Positions 1 to 9,626 are shown, numbered from the stretch's first letter. The stretch: DNA of 25,197 bases from an uncultured Muribaculaceae bacterium (GCA_910584185.1 CAJTYC010000031.1:1-25197), one strand, 5' to 3'. The notes: a model not told the origin generated them from the sequence alone. Numbers and translations: made by a program.

Positions 1-120
1 TCTTATATTCCCTTGCAGTCCTAACTTTGTCCCAAGTTATTTTTTAATCATTACTTAATAAAAATTATCAAAATAGGAGGGAGGATTCTTTTATTGTGGT
101 GATGTTGGAGGGTAATTTTT

Positions 121-151
121 TTTGAGTGTTGGTGAAAATGTGTTAAATTTG
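121..151 (+). promoter_or_regulatory. Bacteroidota sigma-A promoter of the GH31 gene
   Basis: A TTTG at 121-124 is followed after 19 nt by TAAATTTG at 144-151, an exact match to the Bacteroidota -33/-7 consensus (TTTG, 19-21 nt, TAnnTTTG). Transcription should begin near 156-158. This leaves almost no leader for the in-frame ATG at 163 but about 35 nt for the ATG at 193, so it decides the start of the next gene. No gene is visible in 1-120. Confidence 0.8.
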
Positions 152-192
152 CGGAAATTTAAATGTTAAAAACTACATCAAAATCTGACATC

Positions 193-3100
193 ATGTTAAA
201 ATTTAAAATCAGAGGGGGGATTTTATTGTCCCTACTTTTGTCGTTGGTGGCTGTGTTTCAGTCGGCTGCCATGACGGTTTATTATGACAACGCCGCAACC
301 AACTGGCCGAAGCCCAAGGTGCATTACTGGGGAGGGAAGGAGTCGAGTAAATATCCGGGCAAAGAGATGACGTTGAAGTCAGGCACCATATGGGAGTATG
401 AAATACCGGACGATAGCACCGGCCTGCTGTTTGCCTATAACGGAGACTCTGACAAGTCGGGAGACTTCATAGCTGTTGATGGCCATGTATATACAAAGGC
501 CGATGGTGACAGTGGTAAGACATATTCGGAATATACAGGAATACCGGACGATCCGGCCAAGCCCTTCAATGTCTACTTTGACAACTACAAATCCACATGG
601 GGAGCTGTATACTGTATCGTGAAGCTGAAGGGTCAGGAAGAGAGTGAGGCCAAGTCGGAGAAGCTTGAACTTTACAAAGGGTCTATCTACAAGCTTACTG
701 TGCCGGCTGATTGCGAAGAATTGAAATTTAACGATAATGGCACAGTGGACCTCGGCTGGGTAAAGGCAGAGGCCAACATGGTTTATACCATGGATGGAAA
801 CACCGGCAAGAAGATTGGCGAATGGACCACACCTATTGTAGGGGATGTGTATGTCTATTTTCACGGCAAATGGAACGGCCCGAAAGCATACATTTACAAC
901 GAGGATGTGACTCCCAAGATTGAGAATGCTGTCTGGCCCGGTGTGGCTATGAGTTATGATGCCGCTACAGGTTATTGGAGATGTAAGGTTCAGGATGACC
1001 TCAAGACCGGGTCGAGGGTCATCATATCGAGCGATGGTGCAGACAGATATCCCGCAAAGGAGGAGAAAGGAATGGAGCTGAAAGGGAAGGATATGATATT
1101 CGTGGCCGATACAAAAAAATGGATTGAGCTGTCGCAATATTATCCTGTCAACCCTGACAGGAAGAACCCATTGGGCGAATACCAAGGCTACGAAGATAAA
1201 GACGGCACTGTGGAGGTGAAGGGAAGCGATGGCACACTCTCCATAACCCCCTGGGCACCTGAGATTGTGAAGATATTCACCCTCTCAAACAATGCTACAA
1301 AACGCGTGCCGAGAAAATCCATATCGGTTGTCGACAAGGATGACGAAACACTTGTGTATGACTTCCCGAAGATGAGTTATACTGTGGCTGAGGATAACGA
1401 CAATCTCTATATAGACATATCTGATGAACTCGAGAAGCGCCTTGAGGTGCGTGTGAGCAAAGCTACTATGTTGGTCTCATTTTACGAGAATGAGAATCTG
1501 CTTCTGTCAGAGTCGTCAGGTCTCGTGAATAATCCCGATGGAGGAAACAGCCGAGTCGGCTTCTCTCCAAACGATGGAAAGGAAGCCTTTTACGGAGCCG
1601 GCTACAACGGTAACTTCACCAATCTTGACGGCAAGAGCATGGTGATGAACAATACACAGACCGGCAACTGGGGACAAGGCAATGCAGCTCCTCACAATAT
1701 CTGCATACCATACTACGTATCGACACGAGGATACGGAGTGTTCTTCGACTCCAACTATCGTGGGGCGAGGGTTAATCCGAGTAAAGATGGTTCATCCTAT
1801 ACCTCATCTTCAACTGACCCGATAGCATACTATTTCTGCGGTGGTGGCACAATGGAAAAAGCCATGCAGAACTATAACCTGCTGACAGGACACCAGCCAT
1901 TGCCCCCCTATTGGGCATTGGGCTATCTCTCCTCAAAGTTCAGCTTTATCGACGACAACGAGGCAAGAAATGTGGCAAAGAATACACGCGAAGTTAACGT
2001 GCCTATCGATGGTATAGTGCTCGACATAGCATGGCAAGGTGGCAGCAAAGGCACAAAGGGTACATATGGCATGGGCTTCTTGGATTGGGATCCCGATAAT
2101 TATCCTAATAAAGGTCAGATGGTTAAGGACTTGCTGAAAGATAACGTTCATACAGTGGCAATCTGCGAACCCTTCTTCAACAGTGAAGGCAATGCCTCCA
2201 CCAACTATAATTTTCTGAAGGAGAAAGGGTGGCTTGCGGATGAGCGTGTCACTGCCAACTACAATATGAACTGGATTTCCGGAAATTCCGGTATTGCAGT
2301 CGGATTGATAGATGCCTCCAATAATGAGGCTATGGATTGGTTTGCCGACAAACTTATAACGCACTCCAAAGATGGCATGTCTGCCTGGTGGCTCGACCTT
2401 GGTGAGCCTGAGGCTTACAACGAGGGTTATGAAGGAAATACCCATCATGAGGGAGGTACGCCCTCGCAGGTGCACAACGAATTCGGTAACCTGTGGACGG
2501 GGGCTGTGTATAAACGGCTCGCTACTTCTACAGAGAAGACAGTCACGGCAGAAGGTGAGGAGATTGAACTTCGTGAGATGCGCCATATGACTTTGCCACG
2601 TGCCGGAACGGCAGGTATGCAGCGTTACGGTGCTATGCCCTGGACCGGTGATATAAGCCGCAGCTGGGCAGGACTCGCAGCCCAGGTGCCGGCACTTATC
2701 AGCGCCGCCATGTCGGGTGTCAGTTACTTGGGTTCTGACATAGGAGGTTTCACGGAGGGATATGATGAGGACCTCTACCGCCGTTGGGTGCAGCTTGGCG
2801 TGTTCTACCCGATGATGCGTACCCACTCACGTACTGACAATGTGGAGGTGTGGAAATATAAAAATGTGCTCGACGATGTGCGCAACGCTATCAACCTGCG
2901 CTACGCATATCTTCCCTATACCTACACCCAGGCTTATATGCAGACAGCTTACGGCACACCGATAGCGCGTCCGATTGGCTTCGACGATGCTGAAGACCCG
3001 ATGAAGACTGCCAACTGTATAGATGAGTACCTTTGGGGTCCGGATGTGCTTGTGGCTCCGGTGCTTTCTTACAACGACACGCGCGATATCGTCTTTCCCT

Positions 3101-4071
3101 CGGGCGACTGGCTCGACATGAACGACTTCAAGACAATACATGCCGGCAACAGCAAATACACGGCCAATGTGCCCAAGAGCCAGCTTCCCCACTTCATGCG
3201 CAGGGGTTCGTTGGTGACACGCTACAAGCAGGACACATATACCAACACCGTGTCGATTAAGAGCGACAAACTGTACGTGGACTACTTCCCGACCTACGAC
3301 AACATCCCCACTTACGGCTACTTCTACGATGACGACAAGAAAGGTGTGGACAACGTGCGCACCGGCAAATACCACCTCATGCACTTCGTGGGTCAGGCCA
3401 GCGGCCCGGACAACCGTAACGCAGTCGCGATAGGTGTGGGACGCTACGGTGATGGCTGGGATGGAATGCCCGCAACTCAGGATGTGACTTTCCGCATCCG
3501 CGATTTCAAGGTTAAGCCTTCTTATTCTAACGACGAGACACTTACCGAGAAAGAAGTGAGCATAATAAGAGGATATCTCACTCCCAACGGTGCGAATATA
3601 GTACCGCACAAGGGCGCCGCAGACGGCCCTGACTGCTGGACAGCAGAGGTCGTGAAGAAATGCGATTCACTCGCTGAGCTTGAGAATGGTGACCAGAACG
3701 GCTATTGTCAGCAGGATGGCACATTATATCTGCGCATTCCGCAGATGCGCACCGACCGCAAGTATGTGATGAACCTTGGTAAGAACTATGTCTATACCGG
3801 CGTGGAGGAACTTGTGGATATGACAGCGATGACCCTCAGCTATGGGGGTGGCCTCTTCACCTACATGCTCCCCGAAGGCACTGAAGATGCCACACTCGAG
3901 GTCTACAGCGTGACCGGCGCCAAGGTGGCTTCGGTAAGCGGACTCAAGACCACGGGATATGCCGAGCAGGTTGGTGTTGAGCTTGCCGATGGCGTGTATG
4001 TGGGAGTACTCAGCGGCAAGGGTTCCAACGGAGTCGTGAAGAGCAAGACCGTGAAAATGGTGGTGAAATAA
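193..4071 (+). CDS. Secreted GH31 alpha-glucosidase/transglucosylase with three starch-binding-like modules
   Basis: A 1292-residue exported glycoside hydrolase family 31 enzyme, expected to cleave or transfer alpha-glucosyl units of starch-like glucans. Residues 1-26 are a signal peptide. Three beta-sandwich modules follow (about 27-112, 127-212, 216-310); the third, with AYIYNED, AWPGVAM-like and RYPA segments, resembles starch-binding module CBM26. The GH31 N-terminal domain (about 345-540) precedes a TIM barrel with the nucleophile in WWLDLGEPE (Asp735) and the likely acid/base in WTGD (Asp820). The last 80 or so residues (LEVYSVTGAKV ... VKMVVK) look like a T9SS sorting tail, suggesting a cell-surface or secreted enzyme. 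The start at 193 is preferred to the in-frame ATG at 163 because the promoter leaves no leader for the latter and residue 11 begins a cleaner signal peptide. The DLGEPE form also occurs in alpha-1,4-transglucosylase-like GH31 enzymes, so hydrolase versus transferase is unresolved. Confidence 0.9.
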   Translation: MLKFKIRGGILLSLLLSLVAVFQSAAMTVYYDNAATNWPKPKVHYWGGKESSKYPGKEMTLKSGTIWEYEIPDDSTGLLFAYNGDSDKSGDFIAVDGHVYTKADGDSGKTYSEYTGIPDDPAKPFNVYFDNYKSTWGAVYCIVKLKGQEESEAKSEKLELYKGSIYKLTVPADCEELKFNDNGTVDLGWVKAEANMVYTMDGNTGKKIGEWTTPIVGDVYVYFHGKWNGPKAYIYNEDVTPKIENAVWPGVAMSYDAATGYWRCKVQDDLKTGSRVIISSDGADRYPAKEEKGMELKGKDMIFVADTKKWIELSQYYPVNPDRKNPLGEYQGYEDKDGTVEVKGSDGTLSITPWAPEIVKIFTLSNNATKRVPRKSISVVDKDDETLVYDFPKMSYTVAEDNDNLYIDISDELEKRLEVRVSKATMLVSFYENENLLLSESSGLVNNPDGGNSRVGFSPNDGKEAFYGAGYNGNFTNLDGKSMVMNNTQTGNWGQGNAAPHNICIPYYVSTRGYGVFFDSNYRGARVNPSKDGSSYTSSSTDPIAYYFCGGGTMEKAMQNYNLLTGHQPLPPYWALGYLSSKFSFIDDNEARNVAKNTREVNVPIDGIVLDIAWQGGSKGTKGTYGMGFLDWDPDNYPNKGQMVKDLLKDNVHTVAICEPFFNSEGNASTNYNFLKEKGWLADERVTANYNMNWISGNSGIAVGLIDASNNEAMDWFADKLITHSKDGMSAWWLDLGEPEAYNEGYEGNTHHEGGTPSQVHNEFGNLWTGAVYKRLATSTEKTVTAEGEEIELREMRHMTLPRAGTAGMQRYGAMPWTGDISRSWAGLAAQVPALISAAMSGVSYLGSDIGGFTEGYDEDLYRRWVQLGVFYPMMRTHSRTDNVEVWKYKNVLDDVRNAINLRYAYLPYTYTQAYMQTAYGTPIARPIGFDDAEDPMKTANCIDEYLWGPDVLVAPVLSYNDTRDIVFPSGDWLDMNDFKTIHAGNSKYTANVPKSQLPHFMRRGSLVTRYKQDTYTNTVSIKSDKLYVDYFPTYDNIPTYGYFYDDDKKGVDNVRTGKYHLMHFVGQASGPDNRNAVAIGVGRYGDGWDGMPATQDVTFRIRDFKVKPSYSNDETLTEKEVSIIRGYLTPNGANIVPHKGAADGPDCWTAEVVKKCDSLAELENGDQNGYCQQDGTLYLRIPQMRTDRKYVMNLGKNYVYTGVEELVDMTAMTLSYGGGLFTYMLPEGTEDATLEVYSVTGAKVASVSGLKTTGYAEQVGVELADGVYVGVLSGKGSNGVVKSKTVKMVVK

Positions 4072-4100
4072 AACATCCGAAATAAATGAACGTTAGAAAA

Positions 4101-4133
4101 GAGGGGCTTCCCACCGGGAAGGCTCCTCTTTTT
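4101..4133 (+). terminator. Rho-independent terminator after the GH31 gene
   Basis: GAGGGGCTTCCC (4101-4112) can pair, with small bulges, with GGGAAGGCTCCTC (4116-4128) and is followed by a run of five T. It starts 29 nt after the GH31 stop, so the next gene is transcribed separately. Confidence 0.8.
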
Positions 4134-4161
4134 CACATATCTTCGATTGTCTCTACGCACC

Positions 4162-4181
4162 GGACGCGCAGAAGCGCGTCC
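4162..4181. repeat. Short intergenic palindrome
   Basis: GGACGCGC (4162-4169), AGAA, GCGCGTCC (4174-4181) is a perfect 8-bp stem with a 4-nt loop, 28 nt after a complete terminator and 36 nt before the aminotransferase start. It lacks a T-run, so it is not a second terminator. It could be a REP-like dispersed palindrome or a leader hairpin of the next gene; only one copy is seen here. Confidence 0.5.
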
Positions 4182-4217
4182 CTACCGTTAACAACATATT
4201 CTATAGAACAGGTAAAG

Positions 4218-5432
4218 ATGATACAAGTGTCGAAGCGCGGGCTTGAGATGCCCGCTTCCCCTATACGCAAATTGGCCGGTGCGGCCCGCGAGGCAGAGAA
4301 GCGCGGGGTGCGTGTGTACCGGCTCAATATCGGGCAGCCCGATGTGCCCACACCTCCGCAGGGCATAGAGGCGGTGCGCCGCATGGACCGCAAGGTGCTC
4401 GAATATTCACCCTCCGAAGGTCTCGAGAGCTTGCGCTGCAAGCTGTCGCAATATTACAGCGGTTATGGTCTGGATATTTCTCCGGAAGAGATTATCGTGA
4501 CGAGCGGCGGTTCGGAGGCGGTGCTATTCGCCTTCATGTCGTGTCTCGACCCGGGCGACGAGATAATCGTGCCGGAGCCGGCCTATGCCAACTATATGGC
4601 CTTCGCCATCTCGGCCGGAGCGAAGATAGTGCCCGTCACCTCGACCATAGAGCAGGGGTTCGCATTGCCCCCTATCGAGGAGTTCGAGAAGCTGATTACA
4701 CCGCGCACGCGCGGCATATTGATATGCAACCCGAATAACCCTACCGGCTACATATACACCCGCGACGAACTCGAAGCGATAGCCGACCTTGTGCTTCGCC
4801 ACAACCTCTTCCTCTTCAGCGACGAGGTGTATCGCGAATTCTGCTACTCCGACCAGCCCTTCATCTCGGTGATGAGCATGGAGAAGCTGCGCGAGCATGC
4901 CGTGCTTATCGACTCCGTGTCGAAACGTTACAACGAGTGCGGCATACGCATCGGTGCATTGGTGAGCCATAACGCGGAGGTGCGTGCCAACGTGATGAAA
5001 TTCTGCCAGGCGAGGTTGAGTCCGCCGCTGTTGGGCCAGATAGTGGCAGAGGCCTCGGTCGACACTCCCCAGGCTTATATGCGCATGGTGTATGATGAAT
5101 ATCTGAAGCGTCGCAACTTCCTGATAGAGCGCATCAACCGGATAGAGGGGTGCTATACACCGATGCCCATGGGTGCATTCTATACGGTGGCCGCGCTGCC
5201 GGTGGAAGATGCCGACGAGTTCTGCCGCTGGTGTCTTGAAGAGTTCAGTCATGATGGTGCCACCCTGTTCATGGCTCCGGCCTCAGGCTTCTACAGTGAC
5301 CCCGGATTGGGGCGCAACCAGGTGCGCATAGCTTATGTGCATAAGGTGGAATACTTGGCCGAGGCGTTGGATGTGCTCGAGGCGGCATTGCAGGCATATC
5401 CGGGACGTAATCCGGGACGTAAGGTGGAATGA
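4218..5432 (+). CDS. PLP-dependent class I/II aminotransferase (aspartate aminotransferase-like)
   Basis: A 404-residue cytoplasmic fold-type I aminotransferase that should move an amino group between an amino acid and a 2-oxo acid. The substrate-binding N-terminus reads RLNIGQPDVPTPP, the PLP-contact segments are NPNNPTGY and SDEVYREF, and the Schiff-base lysine is Lys236 in SVSKRYNECGIRIG. The length is normal for the family. The reading frame is open back to 4086, but those 44 codons would translate the GH31 terminator and the palindrome, so the ATG at 4218 (IQVSKRG onward) is taken as the start. No consensus TAnnTTTG promoter is visible before it. The family has many specificities (aspartate, aromatic, branched-chain), and the neighbours, a glycosidase and a TPR protein, do not indicate the substrate. 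Confidence 0.88.
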   Translation: MIQVSKRGLEMPASPIRKLAGAAREAEKRGVRVYRLNIGQPDVPTPPQGIEAVRRMDRKVLEYSPSEGLESLRCKLSQYYSGYGLDISPEEIIVTSGGSEAVLFAFMSCLDPGDEIIVPEPAYANYMAFAISAGAKIVPVTSTIEQGFALPPIEEFEKLITPRTRGILICNPNNPTGYIYTRDELEAIADLVLRHNLFLFSDEVYREFCYSDQPFISVMSMEKLREHAVLIDSVSKRYNECGIRIGALVSHNAEVRANVMKFCQARLSPPLLGQIVAEASVDTPQAYMRMVYDEYLKRRNFLIERINRIEGCYTPMPMGAFYTVAALPVEDADEFCRWCLEEFSHDGATLFMAPASGFYSDPGLGRNQVRIAYVHKVEYLAEALDVLEAALQAYPGRNPGRKVE

Positions 5433-5464
5433 TTTGCAGGTGCATATGATTTTTGCTAAATTTG
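5433..5464 (+). promoter_or_regulatory. Bacteroidota sigma-A promoter of the TPR/barrel operon
   Basis: TTTG (5433-5436), directly after the aminotransferase stop codon, is followed after 20 nt by TAAATTTG (5457-5464). The predicted transcription start near 5470 gives about a 15-nt leader to the ATG at 5485, so the TPR/barrel pair is a separate unit from the aminotransferase. Confidence 0.8.
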
Positions 5465-5484
5465 TGGGTTGAACTGACATACAG

Positions 5485-7818
5485 ATGAGACGAATAAGAA
5501 AAAATATATTGGCATTGGCTATGGTGGGCAGTTTCGCCGGCTTGCCGATGTCGGCTCAGAGCGTGGCTGCGTTGGAACGTGGTGAGCGCGAGGCATATGC
5601 CGCTGCGGTGGCGAGTTATGAGCGTGGCGAGGAAGATGCCGTGCGTAAGCTTGAGGATTTCGCAGCGCGATATCCGGCCTCCGATGAGGCTGTGCACGCG
5701 AAGCTGCTTGCCGGCGACTATCACTTCTTTCACCATAACTGGCCCGACGCTCTGCTCGCCTACGAGGAGGCCGATATGAAGCGGCTCAACAAGGAGGAGC
5801 GGCTCCTTTACACTTATCGCAAGGCACTCTCCATGATAAGAACGGGGCATTTCCGCGAGGCACGCACCATGGTGTCCACCCTGCGCGGTCAGAACGGTTA
5901 TGGCGCGGCCTACGACTTCTACAACGCATATCTTGATTATATCGACGGCAATTTCAAGAAAGCATATCAAGGCTTCTCGCGTGTGCCGGAGGGTGTTGAA
6001 GGTATGGATGCCAAGTTCTATATGGCCCAGATAGACTATTCGGACGGTGAATATGGCAAAGTGATCAGGAGCGGCAACGAGATGCTTCACCAGGGCGTTG
6101 ACCCCGAATTGGAGCCGGAGCTGCACCGCATCATGGGTATGAGCAGCTTCAAGCTCGGTGACCGCGAGGAGGCTCGCCGGCAGTTGCATGAATACTTGCG
6201 CACCACGCAAGGCTCACCGTCGGGTGAGGCCCTTTATGCCTTGGGTTCGATAGAATATGAAGATGGCGACTACGATGCTGCTGCTGAGCGGTTTGCATCG
6301 CTGACCGACCATAACGACGAGATAGGTCAGGGGGCCTGGCTCTACTTGGGTCAGTGCTATCAGCGGCAGGGCAATTCCGGCGCGGCGGCGATGGCTTTCG
6401 AGAAGGCTGCCAAGCAGAACTATGACCCCAAGGTGGGGGAGACCGCGCTCTATAACTATGTGACGGCAGTGACACGAGGCGGCAAGGTGCCATTCTCCTC
6501 ATCGTCGGCCATGCTCCAGGAGTTTGTGGACCGTTATCCTGATTCGGAATATGCCTCGGAGGTGGATTCATACTTGGCCACAGCCTATTATAACGACCGC
6601 GAATATGCCAAGGCATTGCGGAGCATCGACAATATCAGGCATCCCTCGGCCGACGTTCTCGCCACGCGCCAGAAAGTGCTCTATGCACTCGGCGTGGAGA
6701 TGATGACCAACGGCGAGCCGGCGCAGGCTGTGTCATATCTGCAAGAGGCTGCAGCCTCGCGCTCCGACCGCGACTTGGCGGTGCAGTCGTCGCTCTGGCT
6801 CGGTGATGCGCTCTACTCGCTCGGACGCTATAAGGAGGCGCGGAGTGCTTACGAGACATTCGTGCGCGGAGAGCGCACGCGCACCAACCGTAGCCTCGGT
6901 TACTACAACCTGGCCTACACCAAATATAAGCTGAAAGATTATGCCGGTGCGGCGGCCGATTTCGCTCGTGTAGACACAGATGCTTCGGGGCTGCCGGAGC
7001 GTATGGTGCGCGATGCGCGGCTCATGCGTGCCGACTGCCTTTACTACACCGGACGTTACGGAGAGGCCAAGACACTCTTCGGCGATGTCGTGGCTTCGGG
7101 TGGCTATGGTGTGGACTATGCTCTCTACCGCCGTTCGATACTCCATGGACTCGCCGGCGACAGCAAGTCGAAGCTCGCTGACCTGAAGCGTGTGGAGAAT
7201 GAGTATCCGGAGTCACGTTGGCTTTCGCAGTCGCTGCTCGAGCAGGCGCATCTCTATGAGGAGCAGGGTAAGAATGACCTTGCGGCGGATGCTTATAAGA
7301 AGCGTCTCGGCACTACCTCCGATGTAGACATGGATGAGCTGCTGCGTGTGGCCGAGGCGATGCATGGCGCAGGGCGTTCGGAAGACCTCTTGGAGGTGAC
7401 TGCCCGCATACGCAATGCCGGTGGCTTGGAGGCTGATGAGCTTGCCGACCTGTCGGTATATGAGGCGGATGCCCTTGCCGACTTGGGGCGCACCGGGGAG
7501 GCTGAGGAGATATACCGCACCTTGGCGCAGACCCCCACATCGCTCTCGGGGAGCAAGGCCTCGGTGGCCTTGGCCGAGAGCATGATAAAGAGAGGTGACT
7601 ATGCCGGTGCGCGCGACCTCATGGAGTCGTTTACCGAAGAGGGCACACCTCATGCCTACTGGCTGGCCCGTGGCTTCGTGGCCTTGGCCGATGCTTACCA
7701 TGGCTTGGGCGAGAAATCGTTGGCACGTGAGTATCTCATGTCGCTTCGCGACAATTATCCGGGTGCGGAGACAGATATCGACAGCATGATCACATCGCGA
7801 TTAAAGAAATGGAAATGA
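5485..7818 (+). CDS. Exported tetratricopeptide repeat (TPR) protein
   Basis: A 777-residue protein with a signal peptide (about residues 1-24, ending GLPMSAQS) followed by helical TPR repeats along its whole length. Typical units appear as ALYALGSIEYEDGDYDAAAE, LGYYNLAYTKYKLKDYAGAA and YEEQGKNDLAADAYKK. No catalytic domain or transmembrane segment is seen. Soluble periplasmic TPR solenoids of this type usually scaffold envelope complexes. The stop codon overlaps the start of the next gene in an ATGA, so the two proteins are probably made together and may act together at the outer membrane. A promoter lies just upstream. The partner is inferred from gene order only. Confidence 0.85.
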   Translation: MRRIRKNILALAMVGSFAGLPMSAQSVAALERGEREAYAAAVASYERGEEDAVRKLEDFAARYPASDEAVHAKLLAGDYHFFHHNWPDALLAYEEADMKRLNKEERLLYTYRKALSMIRTGHFREARTMVSTLRGQNGYGAAYDFYNAYLDYIDGNFKKAYQGFSRVPEGVEGMDAKFYMAQIDYSDGEYGKVIRSGNEMLHQGVDPELEPELHRIMGMSSFKLGDREEARRQLHEYLRTTQGSPSGEALYALGSIEYEDGDYDAAAERFASLTDHNDEIGQGAWLYLGQCYQRQGNSGAAAMAFEKAAKQNYDPKVGETALYNYVTAVTRGGKVPFSSSSAMLQEFVDRYPDSEYASEVDSYLATAYYNDREYAKALRSIDNIRHPSADVLATRQKVLYALGVEMMTNGEPAQAVSYLQEAAASRSDRDLAVQSSLWLGDALYSLGRYKEARSAYETFVRGERTRTNRSLGYYNLAYTKYKLKDYAGAAADFARVDTDASGLPERMVRDARLMRADCLYYTGRYGEAKTLFGDVVASGGYGVDYALYRRSILHGLAGDSKSKLADLKRVENEYPESRWLSQSLLEQAHLYEEQGKNDLAADAYKKRLGTTSDVDMDELLRVAEAMHGAGRSEDLLEVTARIRNAGGLEADELADLSVYEADALADLGRTGEAEEIYRTLAQTPTSLSGSKASVALAESMIKRGDYAGARDLMESFTEEGTPHAYWLARGFVALADAYHGLGEKSLAREYLMSLRDNYPGAETDIDSMITSRLKKWK

Positions 7819-9626
7819 AGATAGAGAAGCATATATATATGGCGGCGGCAGTGGTTGCCGCAATGACGGCTACTGCATCCGCACAGTATGACCAGGATAT
7901 AAGCGTGGAGGGCAGGTATGTGCCTGAATATGTGTCGCGCGAGCGTCTCGGGGTATGGCCCGAGAGGATTCGCCCGGAGGTGAAGCATTACGGCTTGGAG
8001 TATTCGCTCTCGGGTGTCGATGCGGCGTTTGTGCCGCACGCTGTGCCCACGGTGGCCACAGGCTGGAACGATACGCGCCTGTGGGACACCTCACGTGGTT
8101 ATCTCAACGCCGGTCTCGGCTCCTGGCTTCAGGCCACGCTCGGTGCCGGCTACCGTATCATAGACACGAAGAACTCGCTGCTCGGTGTGAGGTTGCAATA
8201 TAATTCCACATCTCTCTGGGAGCCCGACCTGGCGCAGTCGGTGAGCCACACCAAGATGCAGCGTTATGACGGCACGGTGGGGGTGTTCGGGTCGCATGAT
8301 TTCGGCAGCGGAAAACTCCTTGCGTCGGCTGACTATCATCTCGGCTATTTCAACTATTACGGCTTCAATCCACTCCCCGACCTTCAGGTGGGTAGCAAGC
8401 AGAATATCAATGCTCCCACGCAGACGCTCAATGATGTGTCGGTGAAGGTGGGATGGGAGTCAGACCGCACTTCGAAGGTGCGTTGGCACGCCGGATTGGG
8501 TGCACGATATTTCGGTATGCGCAGGTTCTACCTCCCTTCTGAATCAGACCGGGTGGTGCCTGACGCTTATTCCGGCGGACGGGAGACTGACCTGTCGCTC
8601 CGCGCCGGTTTGGAGGGTAATGTGTCGACGAGTTCCGTGCTTGGTGCTGATGTGGAGGGTCATATGCTCAGCTATGGTGACTATGACCCTGCGGGAGATG
8701 CGGTTTTGCCTGAGATGCCGGCTCCTGACACTTATGGCAACATGGCGGTGACACCATATTATGGTTATATGGCCGGCAATTTCAGTTTGCGGCTCGGTGT
8801 GCGGATGGATATGGCGATGAATGCACGCGACGCTGCGGATTTGCGTTACCGCACGTTCAATGTCGCGCCCGATGTGCGCCTTGAGTATTGCGGCGGGGCC
8901 TTTGCCTTGGGCTTATATGCTGTGGGAGGCAATGAGCTGCATACGCTTGCCGGCAATTATGATATTGATTATTACATGACTCCGGCCATATTCTCGACCA
9001 AGCCGGCCTATTCGCCGGTCGACGCCAAATTGAAATTCAGGTTCGGTTCCTTCAGCGGCTTCCATGTCGGGGCGCATCTGGGCTATAAGGTTACGTTCGG
9101 CCAGAGGTATTACGGTTGGTATGAGACTATATTGAATCAGGAGTCTCCGATGTATGCCAAGGGTGCGGATTACAGGCTTCGCGGCATATCGGTGGGGGCT
9201 GAGATGGGATGTGACACGGGTAGATATTTCAGGTTTGACGCAGCCGGCACTTATCAGCCTCAGAGCGGCAAGAACGGCTATTTCAACGGTATGGACCGTC
9301 CGCGCTGGACAGCCACTGCCTCCGTGCAGACCAACCCTTGGAGCACATTGAAGTTCAAGCTCGGGTTTGAGTTCAGGGGAGTGCGTTCGTTCCCGCTTAT
9401 GGCAGCGGAGGTTGACCCTTGGACGGGCGATGTGTTGCAGAGCAAGATCGTGATGCACCGGTTGCCGCACTATGTGAGTCTAAACTTAGGGGTATCTTAC
9501 GACGTTACAAAGAGTGTGGGGATATGGGTGCGTGGAGATAACCTGACCTGCCGCCGCAATATACTTGAGCCGGGGCTTCCTGAGCCGGGTATTCGGGTTA
9601 TGGGTGGTGTTGACTTGAAGTTTTAA
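7815..9626 (+). CDS. Putative outer-membrane beta-barrel protein, TPR partner
   Basis: A protein of about 603 residues with a signal peptide (KHIYMAAAVVAAMTATASAQ) followed by long alternating aromatic/polar strands rich in Tyr and Gly, ending GGVDLKF; a C-terminal Phe is typical of barrel proteins. No TonB-dependent receptor plug domain or TonB box is visible, although such proteins are often named TonB-dependent receptors. The start is taken at 7815, where ATGA overlaps the stop of the TPR gene (translational coupling); the in-frame ATG at 7809 is the alternative. The function is unknown; the fixed pairing suggests an envelope transport or assembly role. A 9-bp tandem array begins at its stop codon. 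Confidence 0.75.
   Translation: MKIEKHIYMAAAVVAAMTATASAQYDQDISVEGRYVPEYVSRERLGVWPERIRPEVKHYGLEYSLSGVDAAFVPHAVPTVATGWNDTRLWDTSRGYLNAGLGSWLQATLGAGYRIIDTKNSLLGVRLQYNSTSLWEPDLAQSVSHTKMQRYDGTVGVFGSHDFGSGKLLASADYHLGYFNYYGFNPLPDLQVGSKQNINAPTQTLNDVSVKVGWESDRTSKVRWHAGLGARYFGMRRFYLPSESDRVVPDAYSGGRETDLSLRAGLEGNVSTSSVLGADVEGHMLSYGDYDPAGDAVLPEMPAPDTYGNMAVTPYYGYMAGNFSLRLGVRMDMAMNARDAADLRYRTFNVAPDVRLEYCGGAFALGLYAVGGNELHTLAGNYDIDYYMTPAIFSTKPAYSPVDAKLKFRFGSFSGFHVGAHLGYKVTFGQRYYGWYETILNQESPMYAKGADYRLRGISVGAEMGCDTGRYFRFDAAGTYQPQSGKNGYFNGMDRPRWTATASVQTNPWSTLKFKLGFEFRGVRSFPLMAAEVDPWTGDVLQSKIVMHRLPHYVSLNLGVSYDVTKSVGIWVRGDNLTCRRNILEPGLPEPGIRVMGGVDLKF

Noticed and set aside
163..192. Upstream in-frame start for the GH31 gene
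   Set aside because: The predicted transcription start is only about 6 nt before it, and the ATG at 193 gives a normal leader and signal peptide.
1933..2826. 297-codon minus-strand ORF inside the GH31 gene
   Set aside because: It is antisense to the catalytic domain, His/Arg/Cys-rich and without recognisable motifs.
5269..6210. 313-codon minus-strand ORF across the aminotransferase/TPR boundary
   Set aside because: It covers a clear promoter and parts of two real genes, and shows no domain.
7809..7814. Upstream start for the barrel gene
   Set aside because: The ATGA overlap at 7815 is the more usual coupling arrangement; the two-residue difference cannot be settled from sequence alone.
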